Shown in pieces: positions 1-6,763 of a stretch of 33,060 bases of DNA. Both the position numbers and the translations under genes were made by a program. Under the pieces are notes generated by a model. The model ran no database searches, was not told the origin of the DNA, and saw only the letters and a list, made by a program, of their open reading frames with translations. The stretch spans positions 1 through 33,060 of the IMG/VR virus record IMGVR_UViG_3300036768_000867; one strand, 5' to 3'. Source of the DNA: a virus. Position 1 is the first letter of the stretch, and every line of letters begins with the position of its first letter.

Positions 1-132
1 GCTGAAGCAGCCCTCAACGGTGTTCGTGTGTGCGTCGCCGCGCACGTATTCGCCGATCCCGTGATTGACCGCTTCATGACTGGCGAACATGTCGGCGACT
101 AGGCGGTACTGGCCTTCACCATCCGTCTGCGA
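1..132 (-). pseudogene. IS1595 (ISXO2-like) transposase fragment, 5'-truncated, continues off left edge
   Basis: Reading leftward from the TGA at 133-135, the frame gives TDGEGQY, FASHEAVNHGIGEYVRGD and HTNTVEG. This is the pattern of the ISXO2-like transposase domain of IS1595-family elements: a TD(E/G) near the second catalytic Asp, then an asparagine-containing EYxRGDxHTNTxEGxFS block. The amino-terminal half of the transposase is missing because a stop and unrelated sequence lie just upstream; the carboxy end lies beyond the window. It is therefore a broken copy, probably marking the boundary between phage and non-phage DNA near position 130-140. No terminal inverted repeat is visible. 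The family call rests on motif recall and was not searched. Confidence 0.7.
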
Positions 133-135
133 TCA

Positions 136-220
136 CGTGCCGGCGACGCGGCCGCCGCTCAGCGCGGCCCCTCCGCCGCGGCGGGGGTTCGGACCGCAGG
201 AGTGTCGCTGGATGGATGGC
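136..220. other. Gene-free junction segment between IS fragment and phage lysis genes
   Basis: No credible gene is seen. The segment holds a perfect 12-bp palindrome CCGCCGCGGCGG at 173-184, downstream of the last lysis gene. On the minus strand it could form a stem, but no T-run follows, so it is not called a terminator. Confidence 0.4.
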
Positions 221-355
221 TCAGAACAGGATCGCGCCGGCCACGAACGCGAGCCCCATCAGGACCAGCACCGTCACCCAGCGCGCGCGCTTGTCGAAGA
301 TGGCGTCGATGGCCGAACGGCCCTCCGCGATATATCTCGGCGTATCGTCGAACAT
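221..355 (-). CDS. small single-pass membrane protein of the lysis block
   Basis: Codes for 44 residues beginning MFDDTPRYIAEGRSAIDAIF. The start at 355 has a good ribosome site (AAGGAG about 10 bases upstream), and the stop of the preceding gene lies one base away (TGAcATG). The carboxy half is one hydrophobic segment (WVTVLVLMGLAFVAGAILF, about residues 26-44), so an amphipathic N-terminus followed by a C-terminal membrane anchor is predicted. It is the last gene of the leftward late operon and directly follows the holin and spanin-like genes, so a role in lysis (accessory holin or inner-membrane partner) is an inference from place only. A longer in-frame reading upstream would overlap the preceding gene heavily and is not favoured. 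Confidence 0.65.
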   Translation of the reverse strand: MFDDTPRYIAEGRSAIDAIFDKRARWVTVLVLMGLAFVAGAILF

Positions 356-356
356 G

Positions 357-590
357 TCAGCATCTCCTTGCCTTCTTGCGGATGTCCACATACTGCGCCA
401 CGACCTCGCGCAGCGCCGACCCTTCCGGCAGGGCGTCGGCTTCGGCGCCCGCGCGCAGCGCGAACTCCTTCGACCATTCCGCCACGCACAGCTCCTGGCC
501 GGCATCGATCCTGAGCGGAATCGAGCAGCCAGCCACGGTGATCGCGATCAGCGCCCACATGGCCAGCCAAACGAACACCGGCCTGCTCAT
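357..590 (-). CDS. small lipoprotein, outer-spanin/Rz1-like candidate
   Basis: A 77-residue protein starting MSRPVFVWLAMWALIAITVA and followed by GCSIP. The hydrophobic leader ending in VAGC is a lipobox, so signal peptidase II cleavage before Cys-21 and lipid anchoring are predicted. The rest is a charged helical region ending in a basic tail (DIRKKARRC). Start at 590 overlaps the stop of the holin gene (ATGA). Small lipoproteins next to holin and endolysin in phages of Gram-negative hosts are usually spanin subunits that fuse inner and outer membrane; here no separate long i-spanin is recognised, so the exact role stays open. Alternative: a non-lysis lipoprotein. Confidence 0.65.
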   Translation of the reverse strand: MSRPVFVWLAMWALIAITVAGCSIPLRIDAGQELCVAEWSKEFALRAGAEADALPEGSALREVVAQYVDIRKKARRC

Positions 591-1072
591 CGCGCCCTCT
601 CCACCGCCTGGCCGAGCCCGACCGACGGCGACGTGCCGCCGACCTGGATGGTCCCGACGCCCTGGTATTTCTCGAAGCTGCGCAGCGCGCCCATGCCGAG
701 CATGGCGAACACCAGCTCCCACATGTTCTGCTCCGGCGCCGGCATGCGGAACTCCGGCCACCAGATGCGCGCGACGCCGGTCGCGACGGGCGCCAGCAGG
801 AACGCATAGCCCACGCCGATGCCGAGCACCCAGCCGATGAATGGCCGCCATCCGGCCACGAACAGCGACGGGTGCCTCGCCTCCTCGCGATTGACCTCGA
901 GCTGGCCGAGATCGCTGGCCTGCAACGCCCTGATCAGCTCGACGCGCATCTCCAACGCCTTCTGCGGGTCGGGAAAGAAGCGGTCGATGATGGGCTGCGC
1001 CACCTCCAGGACCTTGCCGGCGACGTTGAGCCCCGTCGCGATCGCAGCGGGAATGCCCAGTGCGGCAACCAT
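587..1072 (-). CDS. holin, 3TM-type (GTA/Holin_3TMs-like)
   Basis: 161 residues starting MVAALGIPAAIATGLNVAGK. Start chosen at 1072 because GGAGG lies eight bases upstream. The soluble first half (KVLEVAQPIIDRFFPDPQKALEM...) leads into a segment with the pattern RHPSLFVAGWRPFIGWVLGIGVGYAFLLAPV and then a second hydrophobic stretch (MWELVFAMLGMGALRSFEKY). This is the layout of the phage holin_3TMs family, in which the R-P-x-x-G-W motif opens the first membrane helix and S-x-E-K follows the last. Holins permeabilise the inner membrane at the end of infection and let the lysin reach peptidoglycan. It is flanked by the lysin (start of this gene two bases from its stop) and the lipoprotein, which supports the call. 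Confidence 0.85.
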   Translation of the reverse strand: MVAALGIPAAIATGLNVAGKVLEVAQPIIDRFFPDPQKALEMRVELIRALQASDLGQLEVNREEARHPSLFVAGWRPFIGWVLGIGVGYAFLLAPVATGVARIWWPEFRMPAPEQNMWELVFAMLGMGALRSFEKYQGVGTIQVGGTSPSVGLGQAVERAR

Positions 1073-1074
1073 GT

Positions 1075-1521
1075 TCACGCCTCCAGTCGGTAGAAATGAT
1101 GCGCGCCGATGACGCAGGTCTTCCGTTCCGGCGCGGCCCAGTTCGGCAGGGGCCGCACCACCGCCGGGTTCAGGTAGTGTGTCGCCCCGCCGGTCGGATC
1201 GGCGATCTTCCCGATGAACACATCCCGCGCCAGCTCGCGCGCCTGCCGATAGGACGGGTCCGTGACCGTCAGCGACAGGATCAGCTTGCGATTCGGGTCG
1301 CGGTCGTTCCAGCAGGAGTACTGCAGCGGCCACAGGCATACCGCGATGTAGGACCGCCCCCACCATGCATTGGCATGGACGCGGTTGCGGATCGTCCACA
1401 GCACGGCCGCCATGCCAACGGAACCTTCGCCGCGCGCCTCGCCGATCGCCGTGCGGGCGGCAATGTCCAGCCCGGCCTCGTCCGGCAGATGAACCGGCCT
1501 GTCATCAGTCATCGTCGTCAT
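1075..1521 (-). CDS. endolysin, SleB-like cell wall hydrolase (Hydrolase_2 family)
   Basis: 148 residues. The conserved block is IAARTAIGEARGEGSVGMAA, where the Glu of GEARGE is the expected catalytic residue, followed by VLWTIRNRVHAN, a QYSCWNDRDPN segment and the terminal ATHYLNP and HHFYRL elements typical of SleB/CwlJ-type hydrolases, which cut the glycan strand of peptidoglycan. There is no signal peptide, so release depends on the neighbouring holin. Two starts are possible, ATG at 1521 and ATG at 1512; both overlap the end of the upstream gene (stop 1505-1507). This class of lysin is common in phages of alphaproteobacteria but is not restricted to them. Confidence 0.85.
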   Translation of the reverse strand: MTTMTDDRPVHLPDEAGLDIAARTAIGEARGEGSVGMAAVLWTIRNRVHANAWWGRSYIAVCLWPLQYSCWNDRDPNRKLILSLTVTDPSYRQARELARDVFIGKIADPTGGATHYLNPAVVRPLPNWAAPERKTCVIGAHHFYRLEA

Positions 1522-1738
1522 CGAATTCGGCGGCGAACCTTTCGTGCCATGCTATGTCCGCCAGCGTCGATCCGTTGGCGCCGTCGTCCCGATCCGGATG
1601 CGTCACCCCGGCCGCCGGCGCGGCGTCGGGGCGATTCCGCGCGGCAGCCATGAACAGGCAATGCGGGCATATGGGATCCAGCGGCGCGAGAACCTTGGGT
1701 GCGTAGCATCTCTCGCACAGCAGGATCACGACCGTCAC
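1505..1738 (-). CDS. small CxxC zinc-ribbon-like protein with acidic tail
   Basis: 77 residues. The GTG start at 1738 overlaps the stop of the metallophosphoesterase gene (GTGA). The N-terminal half carries two cysteine pairs, LLCERCYAP and ICPHCLF, spaced about 15 residues apart, which is the form of a small zinc ribbon. The C-terminus is strongly acidic and ends FDDDDD. Function unknown. It lies between the phosphoesterase and the lysin and is probably co-translated with both. The longer in-frame reading starting at 1852 would overlap the upstream gene by over 100 bases and lacks a better ribosome site, so it was not used. Confidence 0.65.
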   Translation of the reverse strand: MTVVILLCERCYAPKVLAPLDPICPHCLFMAAARNRPDAAPAAGVTHPDRDDGANGSTLADIAWHERFAAEFDDDDD

Positions 1739-2682
1739 ACCGCGATGACGCCGCCACGGAACTCGATCAAGCCTTCCTCGATCACGCGCACCAGCTCCGG
1801 CGTCAGCAGCCGGCCCTTCCACCATGTCAGCACCGCGAAACCGGAGCGCCAATTGACCGGCGCGTCCTCGGTATAGTCGCGGAACTGCTCGTCATACGGA
1901 TCGGCAATGCAGCCCGTATCCACGCCCCACCGCGTTCCGTTGTAGTCGCTGAGCGGATAGACCTTCTGCGAATGCAGATGCCCGGTCACCATCGTCCGCC
2001 CCGCCCACATGGTATTGTTCCAGGGCGCGTGGATGCCGGACTTGAACCGGTGCTTCACCACCGCGTCGTCGTTGATCCACACCGACCAAACCGCCTCCCA
2101 TGCCGGGAAATGGTCCTTCAGGTGGACGCCGTGGACCTTGGCATACTCTGGCGCGACGGTGGCCAGGCGCGTCTCGAACCGGGCGTCATGATTGCCGAGC
2201 GTCCATATCCTGCGCGCGTCGCCGGCGGCGCGCTCGATCTCGTGCAGGCGCTCCTTGCAGGCCTCCAGCTCCTCGATGAGCGTGGGCCGCTTCTCCCAGC
2301 CGATCGGCGCGTGGCGCGAGATGCGCGCCCCGTCGAGCACGTCGCCGTTCAGGATCACCGCCTGCGGCCGCAATTCCTCGCACAGCCGCAGGAACGCCCG
2401 GTGCGCGGTGGTGCGCTGGCCCGGCCAGTAATGCGCGTCCGAGCCGACGATGACGCAGCCGTCATAGATGGAGAGGATGGCGCGGTGCGGGAACTCCGAC
2501 GGCTTCGGCGGCCTGCACGCATCGAGATCGAACCCGCGCTGCCGCATGTTGCGGACGCGGGTCTTGAAGGTGTCGGCATTGAGCCCCCGCAGCCGGGCGG
2601 CGGCGACCTGGTTGCCGCCGGTCGCCTTCAGCGCCTCGTAATCCCGCCGAAGCTCTGCGAGCGGCAGCGGCTTTGCCGGCAT
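1735..2682 (-). CDS. metallophosphoesterase with N-terminal helix-turn-helix-like region
   Basis: 315 residues. The first ~60 residues look like a small DNA-binding helix-turn-helix (ALKATGGNQVAAARLRGLN). The rest is a calcineurin-like phosphoesterase with the metal-ligand blocks in order: VGSDAHYWPG, LNGDVLDG, WTLGNHDARFE and VTGHLHSQ. Such phage proteins hydrolyse phosphoesters, but substrate cannot be predicted. Start at 2682 overlaps the upstream stop (ATGA) and its own stop overlaps the next start (GTGA). Presence inside the late operon just before the lysis genes suggests late expression. It could act on nucleic acid ends or as a packaging or recombination helper; this is conjecture. 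Confidence 0.85.
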   Translation of the reverse strand: MPAKPLPLAELRRDYEALKATGGNQVAAARLRGLNADTFKTRVRNMRQRGFDLDACRPPKPSEFPHRAILSIYDGCVIVGSDAHYWPGQRTTAHRAFLRLCEELRPQAVILNGDVLDGARISRHAPIGWEKRPTLIEELEACKERLHEIERAAGDARRIWTLGNHDARFETRLATVAPEYAKVHGVHLKDHFPAWEAVWSVWINDDAVVKHRFKSGIHAPWNNTMWAGRTMVTGHLHSQKVYPLSDYNGTRWGVDTGCIADPYDEQFRDYTEDAPVNWRSGFAVLTWWKGRLLTPELVRVIEEGLIEFRGGVIAV

Positions 2683-2891
2683 CAGTCGTGGCCTCCGCTG
2701 ACCCGCTCGGCCAGACGGTCGATCTTGCTTTCGAGCCGGTCGAGGCGGGATTCGACGCCATCCTTGGTCGCGTAGTGCTCGGCGGCACGCACCTGGAAGG
2801 CGGTCAGCCTGGCCTCCAGCCGCAGGAACATCACGGCCAGCGTGGCCAAGGCCGGAATCTCGACCAGTTGTATCCAGTTGGTCCAGGTCAC
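2682..2891 (-). CDS. small membrane-anchored coiled-coil protein
   Basis: 69 residues from a GTG start at 2891, which overlaps the upstream stop (GTGA). One hydrophobic segment near the N-terminus (IQLVEIPALATLAVMFLRLE, residues about 7-26) is followed by a heptad-like charged helix (SRLDRLESKIDRLAERVSG). This is the shape of the small hemolysin XhlA-like or i-spanin-like proteins of phage lysis cassettes, but the sequence is not specific enough to name. Its place a few genes upstream of the lysin is compatible with a lysis role. Confidence 0.65.
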   Translation of the reverse strand: MTWTNWIQLVEIPALATLAVMFLRLEARLTAFQVRAAEHYATKDGVESRLDRLESKIDRLAERVSGGHD

Positions 2892-3190
2892 AGCCCGAGC
2901 GCCTCCTTGCCGCCGGGGGTGAGCCCGCCGCGCACCAGCCGCAGGTCGGTCCCGTCCATGATCAGGCACCCGGCCTGCGGGTGCTGGACCGGCCGGCCGA
3001 CGATGGTGAAGCTGCGCGTCTCGGGGTTGGCCCAGAACTCGATGCCGCCGGCCGGATGGTTGGCGGTGGCGATCAGCCTTTCGCCGAGCTGCGTCAGGGC
3101 GCGTCGGACATCCTCGTAGTCGGCGCATTGGGCGCCGGCCGGTGCCGGCAGCAGCAGGGCTGCCAGCGCGAACGCGAGGGCGAGTCGCAT
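2888..3190 (-). CDS. small secreted/periplasmic protein of unknown function
   Basis: 100 residues starting MRLALAFALAALLLPAPAGA, a clear signal peptide with a probable signal peptidase I site (AGA|QC), followed by a mature domain with two or three cysteines (QCADYEDV, AGCLIMDG). The start at 3190 has AAAGGA nine bases upstream. No family is recognised. Export to the periplasm from a phage late operon is unusual enough to suggest a lysis accessory, a superinfection-exclusion factor or a lysogenic conversion product; none of these can be decided from the sequence. Confidence 0.65.
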   Translation of the reverse strand: MRLALAFALAALLLPAPAGAQCADYEDVRRALTQLGERLIATANHPAGGIEFWANPETRSFTIVGRPVQHPQAGCLIMDGTDLRLVRGGLTPGGKEALGL

Positions 3191-3216
3191 GGCGTAATCC
3201 TTTCGCCTGGTACTGG

Positions 3217-3606
3217 TTACTGTGGACATTTCGGGGACGCAAGGGGCAACTGCGTGAATACCCCGCCCGCGCCCGGCGGGCGATCAAGCGGGATGGGCGG
3301 GGTGGCGGCGATGCGTTCCAGCGCGCTGGCGGTCCGCGCCTGCTGCGCGGCCTGCTCGTCGCCGCGCGTCTCGACCGCCCGCTGCAACCCGAGCAGGCGC
3401 TGCACCATGCTGTTGTTGGCCTGCATTTGCACCAGCACGGCCAGGCGCAAGCCGCACATATTCTCGACGATGCGCGCCTCCGGGTTCTGCGGGTCTGTCA
3501 TCTCGACGCCGATCCACAGCGGACAGTCGCGCTTCTGCCGCACCTGGTGGCAGGTCTTCGCCATGCCCGTATAGGGGCAGGAATGGGCGCGAGGATCGAA
3601 CGGCAT
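3217..3606 (-). CDS. phage protein of unknown function, Cys-rich N-terminus
   Basis: 129 residues. The N-terminal third has several cysteines (HSCPYTGMAKTCHQVRQKRD, then CPLWIGVEM), possibly metal-binding. The middle is a helix (RLAVLVQMQANNSMVQRLL) and the end is Pro-rich. The start at 3606 overlaps the stop of the fibre gene (ATGA), so it is probably coupled to it; a chaperone role for the fibre is possible but unproven. No family recognised. Confidence 0.6.
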   Translation of the reverse strand: MPFDPRAHSCPYTGMAKTCHQVRQKRDCPLWIGVEMTDPQNPEARIVENMCGLRLAVLVQMQANNSMVQRLLGLQRAVETRGDEQAAQQARTASALERIAATPPIPLDRPPGAGGVFTQLPLASPKCPQ

Positions 3607-4511
3607 CAGGTCTTCACGCAGACGCAGGCGTCGAGATACTTGACCGCCAGCGACAGGCTGTGGCTGTGCCCGCCGCCGCCGCCGGCGTTCGCGGTGTTGC
3701 CGCTGGCCGCGCCGGTGACGTTCGGCGACGGCCCGCCGGTGGTGCCGGCGCTGTGCACGTTCGGCACGAAAGCGTCGATGCCAGGCGCGGACAGCTGGCC
3801 CATGTTGACGCTCAGCACGGCGGTGAAGCCGTGCGTGTGGTTCGACAAGTCGTGCGTGTGGCTGTTGAGCCCGTGGCTGTGCGATGGAATGTCGGCCGTG
3901 GTCAGCGTATAGCTGCCGGTGCTGCCATTGGCGAACGCGGTCTCGAAATCCACCGACCCGCCGGTCGACGTGCTGGCGGATGTGCGCACCCGGATCGCGG
4001 CCTTGTCATACGCCGCCGTGGTATCGATGGACCATCCGGCCGGCGCCGCGGATATGCCGGGGAACAGCAGCTTCGTCCCGGACCGCGCCAGCACCGCCGG
4101 CAAGGCGGTATTGTTGCCCGACAGGATGTGCAGCGAGACCGTCAGGCTTTCATTCGCCATCGCGCCGCTGTCCCACGACACGGTGACCGTGTTGGTCGGC
4201 GCGCTGTAGCTGGACGCGCTGATCGTGCCGTAGATCGTGCCGGTGCCGGAGCCTTGGGCGCGGATGCGTCGGCCGGGATGATAGGTCGCGGTGCGGTCCA
4301 CCCCGCCGCCGATGGTGAACTGCGTGCCCGATACATAGACGTGGGTATAGCCGTAGTTGATCCACTCGGCCTCCTCGTACCAGGCGCGCAGATCGGCCAT
4401 GTTCTGGCGGGCGCAATCGTTCACCGCCGAGCGCGCCATGCCCTCCGGCCAGCCGTTCGGCGGCGCGGCGTTGTTGGCGGCCGGATTGGTGGAGTAGGAT
4501 TCGATGCCCAT
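3606..4511 (-). CDS. tail fibre / phage collar-like receptor-binding protein
   Basis: 301 residues starting MGIESYSTNPAANNAAPPNG. The N-terminal ~55 residues (GWPEGMARSAVNDCARQNMA) match the virion-attachment segment found at the start of many podovirus tail fibres. A beta-rich middle part (TNTVTVSWDSG) follows. The C-terminus is the collar-type knob: LLFPGISAAPAGWS, SHSHGLNSHTHDLSNHTHGF and a final GGGGGHSHSLSLAVKYL. His-x-His repeats of this kind bind metal in the T4 short-fibre and related tips. This is a good candidate for host recognition. Start at 4511 has only a weak ribosome site and the opposite-strand gene begins just 15 bases away. Confidence 0.85.
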   Translation of the reverse strand: MGIESYSTNPAANNAAPPNGWPEGMARSAVNDCARQNMADLRAWYEEAEWINYGYTHVYVSGTQFTIGGGVDRTATYHPGRRIRAQGSGTGTIYGTISASSYSAPTNTVTVSWDSGAMANESLTVSLHILSGNNTALPAVLARSGTKLLFPGISAAPAGWSIDTTAAYDKAAIRVRTSASTSTGGSVDFETAFANGSTGSYTLTTADIPSHSHGLNSHTHDLSNHTHGFTAVLSVNMGQLSAPGIDAFVPNVHSAGTTGGPSPNVTGAASGNTANAGGGGGHSHSLSLAVKYLDACVCVKT

Positions 4512-4526
4512 TGCTATCGTTCCGCG

Positions 4527-4760
4527 ATGTGGCTAGAATGCGGTGTCATGCAGACACTCGCGATGGTTGTGCAATGCGCCGTGTCCTGCGTCATCGGCTG
4601 CGCGGCGTTCCTCCTCATCGGTCCCATGCCGGAAAGCCCGAAGGCACCGTTGATCGGCGCACTGATCGCCGGCTTCGGCGGCGGCTGGCTGGTCATGTTC
4701 CTGTATGTCTGGGCGCGCCATGGCTGGCGCGCCGCCAGGTCGATGTCGCTGACGCCCTAG
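4527..4760 (+). CDS. small membrane protein on the opposite strand (moron candidate)
   Basis: A 77-residue reading frame occupies exactly the gap between two leftward virion genes, and its TAG overlaps the TAG of the leftward gene ending at 4757. Two hydrophobic stretches (QTLAMVVQCAVSCVIGCAAF and LIGALIAGFGGGWLVMFLYV) are separated by a short PMPESPKAP loop, and the end is basic. Third codon positions are GC-rich, as in neighbouring genes. Against it: neither ATG (4527 or 4548) has a clear ribosome site. If real it is an independently transcribed membrane protein, the type of gene often added to prophages for exclusion or conversion. No family recognised. Confidence 0.45.
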   Translation: MWLECGVMQTLAMVVQCAVSCVIGCAAFLLIGPMPESPKAPLIGALIAGFGGGWLVMFLYVWARHGWRAARSMSLTP

Positions 4761-6763
4761 GGCGTCAGCAGCCACTCCAGGGCGGGACCCTTCTCGCGGG
4801 CGCCGATGATGCCGGCGGTCATCCCGCCGGTGGCACCAGGAAGGCCGCCGGGCGGCGCCTTCGGCCGGTTCCGGGCCACCCATTCCAGGAACCGCTCCAG
4901 CTCGCCGGGATCCGTCTCGAACAGGCGGCGCGTGAGGGCCGGCGCGGTCTGTCTCGCGACGCCCTGTTGCCGCCGCCCAAGCCATTGCTGGAATGCGTCG
5001 AACGCCGCGACGCTGGGACGCTGGCCGACGGCCATCTTGCCGAGGGCCTTCAGGGCGTCCTCGCCCAGGCTCGCGGCGTCGGCCTGGCGCAACTCCGTCT
5101 GTGATCCGGTGCGCGAGGACACGAATCCCGTGTCCTCCCATCCCTGCTTGCGCGCATCGATGCGGCGCTTCAGCAGGCGATAGTCGCGCGGCGGAAGCGC
5201 GGCGCGCAACTGTTCGTCCGTCCAGTCGTTCTTTCGGAACAGCGCCTTCGTCTTGTCGCCCCTGATCTCCTTGACGGACCGCTCAATGGCGTCCTGCATG
5301 CCGGTGCGGAAGGCATCCTGCTCGGCGAAGGACGCCGTTTTCATGAACTGCTCGATCTCGCGCGGGTCCATCTTGGCGAACTCACGGCCCTTGCGCAGCG
5401 CATCGAGCACCTCGGCATCGCCGGCATATTGCTGGCGCGCGGCCTTGTACAGGCCGGTCTTGTCGGCTTCCTCGACCGCCTGCAGGAACTGCTCCTTGGT
5501 CTTGGCGACCAGCCTGCCATAGTTGTTCAGCCGCCCGGTCTGCTCGTTGATGCTGGATTTCGAGCTCAGGATGGTATCCAGCGCCTTCTTGACATCATCG
5601 ACCGCTTCCGCCGTCAGGGCCTGGATCGGCTCGCCGCGCCGGAATCCTTTCGCCGACATGAACTTTCCGTCCGACGCGCGCACGATCCCGAAGGCGCGCC
5701 CTTCGTCCTCGGCGGCATTGCGCATGGCAATGCCGATGGCGTCGCGCAGCGACGGCCTGGTCTTGAACAGCTCGGCGAGCTTGTCGGACCAGACATAGGG
5801 CACCTTCTTGCGGAAGGCGCCGTAGGCTTCGCTTGCGTTCGCGCGCAGCGTGTCGATCAGCTTCTGCTCGGACTCCAGGAAATCGTCGCCCTTGAACGCG
5901 CGCGACACGTCCTTCAGCACGCGCTCGCCCATGCCCTCGCGCATGCTCGTGATCGCTGCCTGCGATATGTCGGCGCTCTCGCCAGGCATGCCGGCCGCCG
6001 CCCGCGCCAGACGCCGCGTGGATTCGCCGCCGAGCTGGAACAGCGCGGTCGGCTCGCCGGCCGCGGTCATCTCCTTCAGGCGACGGCGGGCGTCGGTGAT
6101 ATCGACCGGATCGAAGGTCCTGGCGATCGTGCGGTCGATGGCCTCCGGCTGCACGCTCGGGTTCAGCATCCGGTAGCCGGCCTTGGCCGCGCTGCCGGTC
6201 GCCGCCAGGCCGGGAACGGCCATCGCCGCGCCCAGCCCCAGCAACGGGCTGTCGGTCGCCTCGCCGACCGCGCCGCCGGCGGCGCCGGCCGCGGCCTGCA
6301 TGCCGGGATTGGACGCCAGCGCCGCCGCCGAGCGTTGCGCCAGGCCGCCCGCCTGCGCCGCCCGCGCCACGCCGGCCGCCGGCAGCAGCAGCGACACGGC
6401 ATCGCCGACGCCATGCCCGGCGCCGTACAGGAGTTTTTCCGCCCCGCTCTGCGGCGCAATCCGCTCGGCGCCCGGCATCAGCCAGGACTTCAGCGCCTGC
6501 GTGTACATGCCGGGACGCTGGCCGGGAACGCCGATGGCCTGCAAACCCTTCGCCACCAGGTCCGGCACGCCGCCAATGGTTTCCAGGACGCTTTCCTGCA
6601 GGCCCTTCATCGGCAACGCCGCGGCGCGCAGGACGCTTTGCGCCATGCCCGGCTGGGCGGCCGGCCCGCCGAAGCGCTTTGCCATCGCCGCCTGCATCAC
6701 GTCGCGCGGCGTATCGTCGGGAAACTCGACGATGGTGCCGTCGGGGGCCTCGACTTCGATCAT
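4757..6763 (-). CDS. large internal virion/ejection protein candidate
   Basis: About 668 residues. It opens with MIEVEAPDGTIVEFPDDTP, a short domain (VEAPDGTIVEFPD..PRDVMQAAMAKRF) found at the N-terminus of many phage structural and lytic virion proteins. Residues about 110-210 are Ala/Gly-rich and hydrophobic, and the rest is long charged helices. The pattern fits a podovirus ejection protein that forms the channel across the envelope, with no recognisable lysozyme active site. Start: ATG at 6763 (TGATG with the upstream stop) or GTG at 6766 are equally possible. It is the last large virion gene before the fibre. Confidence 0.65.
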   Translation of the reverse strand: MIEVEAPDGTIVEFPDDTPRDVMQAAMAKRFGGPAAQPGMAQSVLRAAALPMKGLQESVLETIGGVPDLVAKGLQAIGVPGQRPGMYTQALKSWLMPGAERIAPQSGAEKLLYGAGHGVGDAVSLLLPAAGVARAAQAGGLAQRSAAALASNPGMQAAAGAAGGAVGEATDSPLLGLGAAMAVPGLAATGSAAKAGYRMLNPSVQPEAIDRTIARTFDPVDITDARRRLKEMTAAGEPTALFQLGGESTRRLARAAAGMPGESADISQAAITSMREGMGERVLKDVSRAFKGDDFLESEQKLIDTLRANASEAYGAFRKKVPYVWSDKLAELFKTRPSLRDAIGIAMRNAAEDEGRAFGIVRASDGKFMSAKGFRRGEPIQALTAEAVDDVKKALDTILSSKSSINEQTGRLNNYGRLVAKTKEQFLQAVEEADKTGLYKAARQQYAGDAEVLDALRKGREFAKMDPREIEQFMKTASFAEQDAFRTGMQDAIERSVKEIRGDKTKALFRKNDWTDEQLRAALPPRDYRLLKRRIDARKQGWEDTGFVSSRTGSQTELRQADAASLGEDALKALGKMAVGQRPSVAAFDAFQQWLGRRQQGVARQTAPALTRRLFETDPGELERFLEWVARNRPKAPPGGLPGATGGMTAGIIGAREKGPALEWLLTP

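Noticed and set aside
173-184. Palindrome CCGCCGCGGCGG as late terminator
   Set aside because: No T-run follows on either strand, so it does not meet the pattern for an intrinsic terminator.
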